This document shows, piece after piece, positions 7,472 through 16,477 of a stretch of DNA of 64,000 nt. Numbering within the stretch: position 1 is the first letter of the stretch; each line of letters starts with the position of its first letter. A program made the translations under genes and the position numbers. The DNA comes from Gammaproteobacteria bacterium UBA7310 (GTDB taxonomy: Bacteria; Pseudomonadota; Gammaproteobacteria; Pseudomonadales; Ketobacteraceae), in assembly GCA_002471665.1 (NCBI GenBank), contig DKQK01000069.1, positions 112,207 to 176,206 of the forward strand. Reading direction: 5' to 3'. The notes beneath the pieces were generated by a model that ran no database searches, was not told where the DNA came from, and saw nothing but the letters and a program-made list of their open reading frames with translations.

Positions 7472-9385
7472 TTAACCAAGCGTTTCCATCAACAGCTTGT
7501 TGATCCGCTTGACATACTCGGCCGGATCCTCCAAAGAGCGACCTTCCGACAATGCTGCCTGATCAAAGACAATTTGCGCCAACTCCTCAAACCGATCTTC
7601 CTGTAGCTCGCCATTCAGACGCTCCATCAGCGGGTGGGCAGGGTTAATCTCCATGGTGGGCTTGCTTTCCGGCATTTTCTGACCCGCCGCCTCCATAATC
7701 TGGCGCATCTGTGCCCCCATATCGTAGGCACCCACCACCAGGCAGGCAGGGGAATCAGTAAGACGATGGGAAACCCTCACCTCTGAAACCTTGGCGGTCA
7801 ACACCTCCTGCAACCGCTTCACCAGATCTTCCGAGGTTTTCTCGACTTCTTCCTGTTGCTTTTTATCTTCCTCGGTTTCAATGTCCCCCAGGTCCAGATC
7901 TCCTTTGGCGATATTGATGAAGCTCTTGCCCTTGTAATCAAACAGTTGCCCCATCATCCACTCGTCAATGCGGTCATACATCAACACCACTTCAACCCCT
8001 TTCTTGCGGAAGATTTCAAGGTGCGGACTGTTGGCGGCCGCGTTGTAGTTCTCTGCGGTGATGTAGTAGATCTTGTCCTGCCCTTCCTTCATGCGCTCGA
8101 TGTAATCATCCAGCGACACCACCTGCTCCGCTGTACCCGTGTATGTGGTGGCAAAACGGAACAAACCGGCAATCTTTTCCTTGTTGGCATAATCCTCTGC
8201 CGGCCCCTCTTTCAGGACCTGGCCAAACTGCTTCCAGAACTCCTTGTAGTCTTCCGGCTCCAGCTTTCTGATCATATCCAGGGAACGCTTGGTGAGCGCA
8301 TTCTTGATGCTCTCCACAGTCTTATTGGACTGCAGAATTTCCCGCGACACGTTCAAAGGCAGATCATTGGAATCCAGCACACCCTTCATGAAACGCAGGT
8401 ACATGGGCATGAACTGATCCGCGTCATCCATAATAAATACACGCTGAACGTAGAGTTTTAACCCCCGGGAAGCTTCACGTTGATACAAGTCAAACGGTGC
8501 CCGCTTGGGTACATACAGCAGCGACGTGTACTCCTGCTTACCTTCTACACGGTTGTGGCTCCAGGCCAGCGGCTCTTCGAAGTCGTGGGAAATGTGCTTG
8601 TAGAATTCCTTGTATTCGTCGTCGCCGATTTCATTGCGGGAACGGGTCCACAGAGCTGTAGCCTTGTTGACCACCTCGTATTCGGGGGCTTTGTCTTCCG
8701 TTTTTTCCTCTTCGGATTCATCGCTGGAAGGCAACTCATTCTTGACCATTTCAATGGGCAGAGATATATGGTCAGAGTATTTCGAGACGATGCTGCGCAG
8801 CCTCCAGCCGTCGGCGAACTCTTCTTCCCCTTCGCGCAGATGCAATACAATGGACGTGCCACGGCCTTCCCGGTTCACCTGCTCTACCGTAAAATCACCT
8901 TCGCCTTCTGATACCCAGTGCACACCGTTTTCAGCGGGTTCACCGGCTTTGCGGGTGAACACCTCCACCTTGTCTGCCACCACAAAGGCAGAATAAAACC
9001 CCACGCCAAACTGGCCGATCAATTGGGAATCCTGCTTTTGATCTCCGGTGAGGTTTTTCAGGAATTCACTGGTTCCGGACTTGGCAATGGTACCCAGGTG
9101 GCTGATGACGTCATCCCGGTTCATCCCGATTCCATTATCGGTAATGGTGATGGTTTTGTTATCCTCATCGAACTCGATGCGAATTTTGAGATCACCATCG
9201 CCTTCCATGATGTCGGCTTGGGACAGGCTGAGGAATCGTAGCTTGTCGGCAGCGTCAGAAGCATTGGATATCAGCTCCCGCAGAAAGATCTCCTTGTTGC
9301 TGTACAAAGAGTGGATCATCAGATGTAACAGCTGTTTTACTTCGGCCTGGAAGCCAAGGGTTTCTTTGTTGGCATCGACTGTCAT
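7472..9385 (-). CDS. htpG: HSP90-family chaperone HtpG
   Basis: An ATP-dependent cytosolic chaperone of 637 residues, the usual bacterial length. The GHKL ATPase motifs are in order: NASDAADKLRF near residue 37, DNGIGMNRDDV near residue 85, GTIAKSGT, and GQFGVGFYSAF near residue 125. The middle domain (YVQRVFIMDD, LPLNVSRE) and C-terminal dimerisation domain (MERLNGEL) are intact. I chose the ATG at 9385, which gives the standard MTVDANKETLGFQ start with GAGGAG 12 bases upstream. A longer reading from 9493 would run through the promoter. It is probably heat-induced from the site at 9466-9494. Confidence 0.97.
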   Translation of the reverse strand: MTVDANKETLGFQAEVKQLLHLMIHSLYSNKEIFLRELISNASDAADKLRFLSLSQADIMEGDGDLKIRIEFDEDNKTITITDNGIGMNRDDVISHLGTIAKSGTSEFLKNLTGDQKQDSQLIGQFGVGFYSAFVVADKVEVFTRKAGEPAENGVHWVSEGEGDFTVEQVNREGRGTSIVLHLREGEEEFADGWRLRSIVSKYSDHISLPIEMVKNELPSSDESEEEKTEDKAPEYEVVNKATALWTRSRNEIGDDEYKEFYKHISHDFEEPLAWSHNRVEGKQEYTSLLYVPKRAPFDLYQREASRGLKLYVQRVFIMDDADQFMPMYLRFMKGVLDSNDLPLNVSREILQSNKTVESIKNALTKRSLDMIRKLEPEDYKEFWKQFGQVLKEGPAEDYANKEKIAGLFRFATTYTGTAEQVVSLDDYIERMKEGQDKIYYITAENYNAAANSPHLEIFRKKGVEVVLMYDRIDEWMMGQLFDYKGKSFINIAKGDLDLGDIETEEDKKQQEEVEKTSEDLVKRLQEVLTAKVSEVRVSHRLTDSPACLVVGAYDMGAQMRQIMEAAGQKMPESKPTMEINPAHPLMERLNGELQEDRFEELAQIVFDQAALSEGRSLEDPAEYVKRINKLLMETLG

Positions 9386-9465
9386 GGTTGTAACGCGCTC
9401 CTCATAACGGTATAGATAAAGCGGCTTGACGCCGCATTGTGGAGAATAGAAATAAACACTCAGGC

Positions 9466-9494
9466 TAAATGGGGGCTCAAGCGGTGATATCAAG
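9466..9494 (-). promoter_or_regulatory. putative sigma-32 (heat-shock) promoter of htpG
   Basis: Read leftward, CTTGAT (9494-9489) is separated by 14 bases from CCCCATTTA (9474-9466). The -10 half matches the sigma-32 consensus CCCCATNT closely, and the -35 half matches CTTGAA in five of six bases. The site ends about 80 bases before the htpG start codon. Heat-shock control of htpG is known in other proteobacteria, so the match is biologically sensible. Confidence 0.7.
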
Positions 9495-9552
9495 CCCCAT
9501 GCCGCAAATTTTTACTCATATGCCACCACCATAGGTCTTAAAAAACAACGAG

Positions 9553-10380
9553 ATGCAAGACAGCACCCCCAATAAAACCAAATCGGATAAGGCTGCTCCC
9601 AGAGTGGCCCTCTATGTCACCTGTCTGGTCAACACACTACGGCCGCAGATTGGCTTCGCCTGCGTACAACTGATAGAGCGCTTGGGTTTTCGGGTGGAGG
9701 TACCCGCCACTCAGACCTGCTGCGGCCAGCCCGGCTACAACGGCGGGCTCCGGCAGCAGGCCATGGCAATAGCCAGACAGCAGATTGCCCTGCTGGAGCC
9801 TTTCGACCATGTGGTGGTTCCCTCTGGTTCCTGCGCCGGGATGATGATTAACCACTATCCTGAGTTGCTCAAACAAGACCTCAGTTGGTTGCAGCGGTCC
9901 CAGGCACTGGCCGGCAAAACACTGGAGCTTGCGCAGTTTCTGGATCAGCATCACTGGCAACCCGACTCACCACCGCCGCCGCACCATCGCAGAACCTGGG
10001 CACACCACACCAGCTGTTCCTGCCGCCGGGAAACCCGATCCCACCAATGCGCTGAATCGATGCTGCAACTCGCCGGCTATGAACTGGCTGAACTCCAGGA
10101 TCAAGCGGTCTGTTGCGGATTCGGCGGCAGCTTTGCCGCAAAATTTGATGCACTGTCCAGCAGGATGGGGCGCAACAAACTCAACCAAGTGGCAGATTGT
10201 AAGGCCACCGGCGTGGTATCCGCTGATCTGGGCTGCCTGCTGCACCTGGAATCATTGGCAGGGATGACAGGGTTGTCGGGATTGGCAGAGAAAGGCACCC
10301 AGGATTTTCTGCATGTAGCAGAGCTGCTGGCTGCCTGCCAAGAACCACAACAATCAAGCAGCGATGTGCCGACATCATGA
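9553..10380 (+). CDS. lutA: lactate oxidation Fe-S protein LutA/LldE
   Basis: A 275-residue CCG-domain protein, one of three subunits of the LutABC (LldEFG) L-lactate oxidation complex. Two cysteine-rich domains are visible: an N-terminal one with TCCGQPGYNGG and a C-terminal one with VCCGFGGSFAAKF. An intervening HHTSCSCRR, where many homologues have HDSCH-like residues, lies between. The segment from about residues 133 to 150 (DSPPPPHHRRTW) is proline- and histidine-rich and looks less conserved. The stop overlaps the lutB start by four bases. The start ATG at 9553 has only a weak ribosome-binding site. It is divergent from htpG. Confidence 0.85.
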   Translation: MQDSTPNKTKSDKAAPRVALYVTCLVNTLRPQIGFACVQLIERLGFRVEVPATQTCCGQPGYNGGLRQQAMAIARQQIALLEPFDHVVVPSGSCAGMMINHYPELLKQDLSWLQRSQALAGKTLELAQFLDQHHWQPDSPPPPHHRRTWAHHTSCSCRRETRSHQCAESMLQLAGYELAELQDQAVCCGFGGSFAAKFDALSSRMGRNKLNQVADCKATGVVSADLGCLLHLESLAGMTGLSGLAEKGTQDFLHVAELLAACQEPQQSSSDVPTS

Positions 10381-11765
10381 AGGGCCCAACACCGGATTCG
10401 TTTAGGGCCAATGCCGAACACGCGCTGCAGGACGCCACACTGCAGCACGCGTTGGGACGCGCACAAAGTGGATTCGTGGCTAAACGCGCCCACGCCATTG
10501 CCATGGTGGATGATTTTGAACAACTGAAGCAACGCGCTCAGGCCGCCAAATCGCGTGCCCTTGCCAACCTTGCGCCCCTTTTAGAGCAATTCGAAGCCAG
10601 CGTGGTGGCCTCCGGCGGCCAGGTTCATTGGGCATCCACAACCGGCGAGTTGAATCAACAGGTGATTGATATCTGCAACGGGGTCGGGGCGCACCGCATT
10701 ATCAAAGGCAAATCCATGATCGGCGAAGAAGCCGGCCTAAACGCGGCCATGGAGCACGCCGGATTCGAGCTGGTTGAAAGTGATCTGGGTGAGTACATCA
10801 TCCAGCTGGCGCAAGAGCCACCAAGTCATATTATCGCCCCCGCCATTCATAAAACCCGGCAGCAGGTAGCGGAGCTGTTTAAGCAATTCCATGAGCTGGG
10901 TGATCGCGGCCTGACACAGATTTCCGATCTGGTAAACGAAGCCAGGCAGGTTTTGCGCAGTGCTTTTCTTACTGCCGATGTGGGAATCACCGGGGCTAAT
11001 TTATTGATCGCCGAGAACGGCTCCATCTGCATTGTGACCAATGAGGGTAATGGAGATTTGAGCGCCAGCCTGCCTGCTGTGCATATCGTTGTGGCCAGTA
11101 TCGAAAAGGTGGTGGCAACCATGGACGATGCCTCGGATATCCTGGAGGTGCTGGCTCGCAGTGCCACCGGCCAGCATATGAGTGCCTACACCAGCTTTTT
11201 TAATGGCCCAAAACGCGAGGCAGATGCCGGTGGGCCGAAACAATTCCATATTGTGTTGTTGGACAATGGGCGCAGCGATCTATTGGGTGGCCCGTTTGAA
11301 TCCATACTCAGCTGCATAAAATGCGGTGCCTGCCTCAATCACTGCCCGGTGTACACCAACGTGGGCGGCCATGCCTACGGTTGGGTGTATCCAGGCCCCA
11401 TGGGCTCCGTTCTCACTCCATTATTACAGGGCCTTAAGGCCACCACCCCACTTCCCAACGCGTCCACGTTTTGTGGCCGCTGCGAGGCGGTCTGCCCCAT
11501 GGGAATCCCCCTGCCCCAAATGCTGAGAACGCTGCGGGAACAGCAGCATGACATGGCCCTTGATAACCTGCCCTGGCGTGCAGGCTTGGGTTTCTACAGC
11601 TGGCTGTCGCTCCACCCCAGGCTGTTCAACCGGTTTGCCAGATGGATACGCATGGGACTGAAAATAACACCAAGATGGCTCTGGCCAAGGCACCGGCAAG
11701 CGGTTCAACCCCAGGGAACAACCACATTCCTGGCACAGTGGCAACACCGGAAAACGAAAACATGA
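10377..11765 (+). CDS. lutB: lactate oxidation iron-sulfur protein LutB/LldF
   Basis: A 462-residue subunit of the LutABC complex, probably electron-carrying. It has the LUD domain in the N-terminal two thirds (GVGAHRIIKGKSM, VGITGANLLIAENG). Near residue 310 a first cluster motif reads CIKCGACLNHCPVY. A second, CGRCEAVCPMGIPLP, follows near residue 363. Together they supply the ligands for two [4Fe-4S] clusters. It overlaps lutA and lutC by four bases each, a tightly coupled operon. No lactate permease or LutR/LldR regulator gene is adjacent. Confidence 0.92.
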   Translation: MKGPTPDSFRANAEHALQDATLQHALGRAQSGFVAKRAHAIAMVDDFEQLKQRAQAAKSRALANLAPLLEQFEASVVASGGQVHWASTTGELNQQVIDICNGVGAHRIIKGKSMIGEEAGLNAAMEHAGFELVESDLGEYIIQLAQEPPSHIIAPAIHKTRQQVAELFKQFHELGDRGLTQISDLVNEARQVLRSAFLTADVGITGANLLIAENGSICIVTNEGNGDLSASLPAVHIVVASIEKVVATMDDASDILEVLARSATGQHMSAYTSFFNGPKREADAGGPKQFHIVLLDNGRSDLLGGPFESILSCIKCGACLNHCPVYTNVGGHAYGWVYPGPMGSVLTPLLQGLKATTPLPNASTFCGRCEAVCPMGIPLPQMLRTLREQQHDMALDNLPWRAGLGFYSWLSLHPRLFNRFARWIRMGLKITPRWLWPRHRQAVQPQGTTTFLAQWQHRKTKT

Positions 11766-12388
11766 GCAATAGTGACCGAGCCAGATCCCAGATATTGAAC
11801 ACCCTCAAGCGCCAGGCCAAACCGATGGCCGTTGACCAGCCTGCCCTGCAAGTCGAATTGCAGTGGGGCCAGCAGGAAAGCTTTCAAAACCAGCTGAAAA
11901 GCAACGGAGCGGACTGCGAAAGGGTAGCAGATTCGGTGGCAGCGCTGGCGGCAGTGGATGCGCTTATCAAGCGCAATGGCTGGCATCCGTTGCCGGTCAT
12001 CGCGCCCGGCCTGCTGCAAAAAGTGCAGCTTGCAAACAGGTGGGATTCAATCCATACGGAGGTTACAGAAGCAGGCACTGTCGCTGTCTCTGAAGCCTAT
12101 TGCGGCATTGCAGATACTGGTAGCCTGGTGTGCCTGTCATCGCCGGATAACCCCACCTCGCTCAATTTTCTGGCGGAACATCATGTTGTGTTTTTACCCG
12201 GACATCGCATCGTAGCGGGTAAACGCGATGTCTGGAAACTGATGCAGGCTGAGGGTATTCATACACCAAGGGCCATCAACCTCATCAGTGGACCATCACG
12301 CACCGCAGACATCGAACAAACCATACAGCTGGGTGCCCATGGGCCCCGCAGCTTGACTGTGTTTCTTCTGGACCAGCTTAATCCTTGA
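11762..12388 (+). CDS. lutC: lactate utilization protein LutC/LldG
   Basis: A 208-residue LUD-domain protein, the third subunit of LutABC. Typical features are the AYCGIADTGSLV block, SLNFLAEHHVV and a final SGPSRTADIEQTIQLGAHGP, which is the family hallmark. I chose the ATG at 11762, which overlaps the lutB stop by four bases. A longer in-frame reading would run deep into lutB. The last 11 bases overlap the end of the convergent gene on the other strand. Confidence 0.9.
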   Translation: MSNSDRARSQILNTLKRQAKPMAVDQPALQVELQWGQQESFQNQLKSNGADCERVADSVAALAAVDALIKRNGWHPLPVIAPGLLQKVQLANRWDSIHTEVTEAGTVAVSEAYCGIADTGSLVCLSSPDNPTSLNFLAEHHVVFLPGHRIVAGKRDVWKLMQAEGIHTPRAINLISGPSRTADIEQTIQLGAHGPRSLTVFLLDQLNP

Positions 12389-13670
12389 GCCGCACCGCCT
12401 TAACCTCCCGGCGCCGAACCATCATGGCCACCTCTCCGGCATCAAGATACCGCACCAATGACACATTGTAGCGATCCACTGAATCCACCAGCCCTTCACG
12501 CACCTTGCCATCATGGGTAATCAATTCAACATTGCGCCCGATCAGCTCATCCAGATCTTTTTCGCCGAAGGTTTCCAGCACCGCTAACATGGGCTCCTGC
12601 TTGATAGATGCCGGAGGTGCCTTTTGAATGGTTTGCAAAGCACCAATCAGTTCGCGTACCGGAGAACGCTCAACCACCCATTCTTTTTCGTTTTTGTACA
12701 ATTGGATCCTGATATCGTGGACACTGCCATCCACCATTACCAATTGAACATCAGTATGACCAGTGAAGGTTTCCAGACTGGTTTGATAGAAGGTGTCATC
12801 AAAGCCAACGACTTTGTCCAGTGACGTACCCAGGTTGTTGATTAGATACTGCCGGGCAATGTATTCGATGGTATCGTTTGAATCGTAGGAACGGACCACG
12901 TCACCGAATTCCCATATCACATCTTTGGTGGATGCAGTGAAATTTCCCGCAAGAAAGCCATTGCGACCATCCGGTAATTTAAGCAGGATCTCGCCCTGGT
13001 ACCGATTGTCAGAAACACGGTCCAGATACAGTTCCATCCAATAATCCCGTTCGAAAGATTGAACTGATGGTAACGCTGATTGGGGCCGGTATTGGAGCAC
13101 ATGCACCAATGGAAAGTTGTCCGAATCCGGAGTTAAATCAAGCACCAGGTTTCCGCTGCCTGCAACATCAAAGTCCTGTAACTCGATGGCAATTTCAAGA
13201 ATCTCATCCTTGCCAAGTTGCTTGAAGCGCAACATGCCATCGGCAAAAACCACTTGCTCAAACCGATAGTCGGCACCCAGGTAGCGACCATAGCCTATGC
13301 CCGTTGCGCGCACCCTGCGTTTTATATCGTAATCCGAAGCATAGGTTTCCGAGGACAGTAACAGCGGTGACTGGGCGTAAGCCGGGGCAACATAATCCCG
13401 AACAGCGGATAGTGGGTGCCCATCAAACAGAAACGGATTGCTCCTGATAAACAAAGCGCCGAACAACAACACGGCAATCAGGGACACCCCATGCAGCACA
13501 CCCTGCACCTGTGTGGCATGCCAGCGTGCCCCATAGAACGGTATCCAGCTAGCGGGAAACAGGGTACACGCCAGCCCCCAGGATAAAGATTCCCCAAACG
13601 CAAGCCTCAAGCAATTGATGGTCAACGCCCCAAACACCAAAAGGGAGACACCAAGTAAGACTGTTTCCAT
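12378..13670 (-). CDS. unknown membrane-anchored protein, possible Sm-like C-terminus
   Basis: I do not recognise this 430-residue protein. About 80 N-terminal residues hold two to three hydrophobic segments (METVLLGVSLLVFGALT, a short WGLACTLFPASW, GVLHGVSLIAVLLFGALF). A long, polar, strand-rich region (about 85-340) follows, which would lie outside the membrane. The last 60 residues have a small beta-barrel look: IGRNVELITHDGKVREGLVDSV then YNVSLVRYL and VRRREVKAVRLKD, reminiscent of Sm/LSM or SH3-like folds. That fold call is inference. It is transcribed alone and converges on lutC with an 11-base overlap. The 117 bases upstream separate it from the thioesterase genes. Confidence 0.55.
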   Translation of the reverse strand: METVLLGVSLLVFGALTINCLRLAFGESLSWGLACTLFPASWIPFYGARWHATQVQGVLHGVSLIAVLLFGALFIRSNPFLFDGHPLSAVRDYVAPAYAQSPLLLSSETYASDYDIKRRVRATGIGYGRYLGADYRFEQVVFADGMLRFKQLGKDEILEIAIELQDFDVAGSGNLVLDLTPDSDNFPLVHVLQYRPQSALPSVQSFERDYWMELYLDRVSDNRYQGEILLKLPDGRNGFLAGNFTASTKDVIWEFGDVVRSYDSNDTIEYIARQYLINNLGTSLDKVVGFDDTFYQTSLETFTGHTDVQLVMVDGSVHDIRIQLYKNEKEWVVERSPVRELIGALQTIQKAPPASIKQEPMLAVLETFGEKDLDELIGRNVELITHDGKVREGLVDSVDRYNVSLVRYLDAGEVAMMVRRREVKAVRLKD

Positions 13671-13787
13671 GATTGTTTCCAGTGTTGCTCGTATTCAACC
13701 AGAGCGACTATTTACTATTTAATTATTGTTTTTGTCAGTGCCCCTAAAACTGAACACTTTTAGTACAGCTCCTACATTAACCAAGTG

Positions 13788-14219
13788 TTACGACAGTAGC
13801 AAGTGCGCTCTTGCCGTGGCCACCGGCTCCTCTTTTTTGGCCTGCCACACCACCACCGATACGTTTGCAATGCGGCGCCCCATGCGCAGCACTTTGCACT
13901 CGGCAAAACTGTCCCTAAACAGGCCGGCACTCAGGTAATCGATTGATAAATCGACCACTTTTGGGAAGGTTGGGGTTTCCATCATCATCAGCAGGTGCAA
14001 CTGGGCAGACTGTTCAATAAAGCCCCCCAAGACCCCGCCATGGATGGCCGGTAACGTTGGATTGCCTATGTTCGAGTGGTTGGCGGGCAAGGTGAAGATC
14101 ACCTCATCCCCTGCTTTCATACAGCCCATACCAATGGTACAGGCATAGGGAATGGCGCTCACCAGGGAGGCATAGTCGTTGGTTTCCCGGCACCGGTGCA
14201 CGATATCCTTGATGCTCAT
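13788..14219 (-). CDS. PaaI-family hotdog thioesterase (1)
   Basis: A 143-residue single hotdog domain. The PaaI-type motif HGGVLGGFIEQSA is present, with Glu where many homologues have Asp. The strand region SIDYLSAGLFRDSFAECKVLRMGRRIANVSVVVW is typical. Such enzymes hydrolyse acyl-CoA thioesters in the cytosol. It starts in a four-base overlap with the next upstream thioesterase gene, and the two are probably a tandem duplication that has diverged. The substrate is not deducible. Confidence 0.8.
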   Translation of the reverse strand: MSIKDIVHRCRETNDYASLVSAIPYACTIGMGCMKAGDEVIFTLPANHSNIGNPTLPAIHGGVLGGFIEQSAQLHLLMMMETPTFPKVVDLSIDYLSAGLFRDSFAECKVLRMGRRIANVSVVVWQAKKEEPVATARAHLLLS

Positions 14220-14710
14220 GAGGCCGCCTCCGCCCCTGGGCCGGCCTGCCAGGGTACTTTACTGAGCCCCATGCGCATAAAGTTGGCAACACAGTGGGCA
14301 ATGGGTTGATCCCGGCTGTCCTGATAGGCGACGCCACGGGCAAACACCACGCTTCTGGTTTTTCTGTAGGCGGTCACATAGGCGAACACATCGCGGGGCG
14401 GTTCTGCCGGTCGCATATAATCAATCCTCAAATCTATGGTTGGGGTAATGTCAAAATCAGGCGACATTGCCTGTGCGACAGCCAGTCCGCAGGCCTGATC
14501 CATCAAACTGGTAATGGCTCCACCATGAATGACCCCGGTATCCGGGTTCCCAATGATTTTGTCTGAGTATGGCAGGCGCACAATCAGGCCTTCCGGTGTA
14601 ATCTCTTCCAGGGTCATACCCAGCACCATGCTGTGTTTGACACCGTTAAGAAACATATTCAAACCATCTTCCAGCGCCAAAGGTTGGGCTGGCGCTTTAT
14701 CATCGCTCAT
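14216..14710 (-). CDS. PaaI-family hotdog thioesterase (2)
   Basis: A 164-residue hotdog-fold protein with the canonical GVIHGGAITSLMDQACG motif, where Asp is the expected catalytic residue. A later block reads DLRIDYMRPAEPPRDVFAYVTAYRKTRSVVFARGVAY. The N-terminus has about 30 extra residues compared with its neighbour. Four-base overlaps with both flanking genes mark an operon DUF599, thioesterase 2, thioesterase 1. The role is probably acyl-CoA hydrolysis in fatty or aromatic acid metabolism. Confidence 0.83.
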   Translation of the reverse strand: MSDDKAPAQPLALEDGLNMFLNGVKHSMVLGMTLEEITPEGLIVRLPYSDKIIGNPDTGVIHGGAITSLMDQACGLAVAQAMSPDFDITPTIDLRIDYMRPAEPPRDVFAYVTAYRKTRSVVFARGVAYQDSRDQPIAHCVANFMRMGLSKVPWQAGPGAEAAS

Positions 14711-15435
14711 GGAGACTCTCCACCAAATGTGGCTCTGTTAACCCGAATCAAAGCCTTAAGTGCATTAGAATGAAATTCCCGCCGATACAGCACACCCACC
14801 ACCCAGGCAGAGGTTGCCATAAAAATCCAGGGGTTTATAAACCATAGCAGGAATGCCAGGCCGAAATAGTAAGAGCGCAACCCCAGATTGAACGCGTAGG
14901 CGGCCCGCGAAATGACGCTGCCTGCGCCGAGCGTGAACTCGCCATGATCTGACATCCGATCCGATGATTTTGCCGGTGCCATCCCGATCACAACGGAGGC
15001 AAACCCATACTGCCTCAGTGCCCAACTAAACTTGAAAAATGCGTAAACAAAAATGCCCATCAGTAAAAACAGCTTCAGCTCCCAGGCTGCCTTGGACGCG
15101 CTCACCGCAAAGGGAAGCTCTTCAGCCAATGAAATCACTCTGTCCGTCGCACCCAGCACAGTCAGAATACCGGCCAGAATGATTAGGGTGGAAGAGGCAA
15201 AGAAAGAGACGTTGCGCTCCAGATTGGCAATCAGAGAGGCATCGGCCACTCTGTTTTCCCGCTCCAGCATCTCGGTCATCCAACGGCAACGCTGCTGGTG
15301 CAGCACGCTGGACAGGCAATTCTTGCTTCGTGCCTTGCGCTCTGAATACTGGGTATAACCAACCCAACAAAAAAGAAACCAGCTGAATGCCAGCGCATCA
15401 ACATAAACGAGATCTAAAATAACAAGGTTTTGCAA
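14707..15435 (-). CDS. DUF599 membrane protein
   Basis: A protein of about 242 residues with four to five hydrophobic segments, the first starting near residue 10 and others around NVSFFASSTLIILAGILTVLGA, ELKLFLLMGIFVYAFFKFSWALRQYGF and YYFGLAFLLWFINPWIFM. The RNVSFFASSTL and KFSWALRQYGF motifs are typical of DUF599, an inner-membrane family of unknown function. The start is uncertain: no ATG is available and the TTG at 15435 lacks a clear ribosome-binding site. It heads the operon with the two thioesterases and is divergent from the DMT transporter. Confidence 0.78.
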   Translation of the reverse strand: MQNLVILDLVYVDALAFSWFLFCWVGYTQYSERKARSKNCLSSVLHQQRCRWMTEMLERENRVADASLIANLERNVSFFASSTLIILAGILTVLGATDRVISLAEELPFAVSASKAAWELKLFLLMGIFVYAFFKFSWALRQYGFASVVIGMAPAKSSDRMSDHGEFTLGAGSVISRAAYAFNLGLRSYYFGLAFLLWFINPWIFMATSAWVVGVLYRREFHSNALKALIRVNRATFGGESP

Positions 15436-15507
15436 GGAAGCATGCCCACTCTAGTACAATTTTTTGTAATAATAGCAAATATTTAGAGCAAAAATTCAAG
15501 GATTATC

Positions 15508-16377
15508 GTGCCCGGGCGTCAAACCAATATCCGTACCGCAGCCGTGTTCGCCCTGCTCACTTCATTGGTTGCCAGCATGGCCGCAGCCGCCACCAAGTAC
15601 CTCACGGCATTAATCGACGCCAGTGTGGTTGTGTGCATTCAATACCTCATTTGCCTGCTGACATTAACCCCCTGGATTATCCAATCTGGCGTCAAGGGCA
15701 TTGCCACAAAGGTCCCCAGGGCGCACCTGATCCGGGGGCTGGCGGGCTGGGCCTGTTTCTATACCTACTATGTCGCCATCAGCAAAATACCCCTGATGGA
15801 TGCTTCACTGCTGCGTAACACAGCTCCGCTTTGCGTGCCTTTCTTTGGCTTTCTGCTGTTTCGCAACCGCATCGGAGTGCTGGGTATTGTGGGAATCCTG
15901 GTGGGATTTGCCGGCGTGATGTTCATCCTTAAACCGGAAGGCGCCAGTATCAGCCTGTGGCACGGAGTTGGCTTCCTTTCCGGTGTAACACTGGCATTGT
16001 CAATGATTTATACCCGGGAGCTGGCCCATACGGAACCTTCCAACCGCATCCTGTTCTACTACTTTCTGATTTCTCTTCTGCTCAGCATTCCCCTCGCCCT
16101 GTATAAAGCCGAGCCTATACCATTCACCGCACTGCCCCCACTGCTGTTTGTTGGGCTCTCAATTTTCATCACCATGAAGTTATACAACCATGCCTATGCC
16201 AACGCCCCGGCCAGCACCATCGCCCCCCTAACCTATTTCGGTGTTATATTTGCTGGTGTGTTCGGCTGGCTGTTCTGGGATCAGATTCCCGATGCCAAGA
16301 GCCTGGTTGGTATGCTGTTGATCGTAACCGGAGGCATCATGGCGATTCTGGCAAGGCCGTTTCACCCGGAGCGTTGA
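15508..16377 (+). CDS. EamA/DMT-superfamily transporter
   Basis: A 289-residue inner-membrane protein with about ten hydrophobic helices in two EamA repeats (about residues 8-140 and 150-285). Examples are AVFALLTSLVASMAAAATKYL, ILVGFAGVMFILKPEG and MLLIVTGGIMAILA. DMT family members export amino acids, metabolites or drugs; the substrate is unknown here. The start is GTG at 15508 with AGGA six bases upstream. It lies alone, 100 bases before the aldolase/oxidoreductase cluster, so export of a product of that cluster is possible but unproven. Confidence 0.85.
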   Translation: MPGRQTNIRTAAVFALLTSLVASMAAAATKYLTALIDASVVVCIQYLICLLTLTPWIIQSGVKGIATKVPRAHLIRGLAGWACFYTYYVAISKIPLMDASLLRNTAPLCVPFFGFLLFRNRIGVLGIVGILVGFAGVMFILKPEGASISLWHGVGFLSGVTLALSMIYTRELAHTEPSNRILFYYFLISLLLSIPLALYKAEPIPFTALPPLLFVGLSIFITMKLYNHAYANAPASTIAPLTYFGVIFAGVFGWLFWDQIPDAKSLVGMLLIVTGGIMAILARPFHPER

Positions 16378-16435
16378 ACCAGGTACGAGCCTTGCCTGCG
16401 CCCCTATGAATTAGCACTTCACATTCATCACGCTT

Positions 16436-16453
16436 GTGGTACCATGGTACCAC
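16436..16453. promoter_or_regulatory. perfect 18-base palindrome upstream of the aldolase/oxidoreductase cluster
   Basis: The sequence GTGGTACCATGGTACCAC is its own reverse complement and lies 24 bases before the start codon at 16478. No T-run follows, so it is not an ordinary terminator. A weak promoter reading, TTCACA then TACCAT at 16 bases spacing, would put the -10 element inside the palindrome, which suits a repressor operator. An mRNA hairpin close to the start codon is the alternative. Confidence 0.5.
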
Positions 16454-16477
16454 TAACAACAAAAACAAAAATGCATC

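Noticed and set aside
9386..9493. 36-residue N-terminal extension of HtpG
   Set aside because: It would translate through the sigma-32-like promoter; HtpG normally begins at the ATG at 9385.
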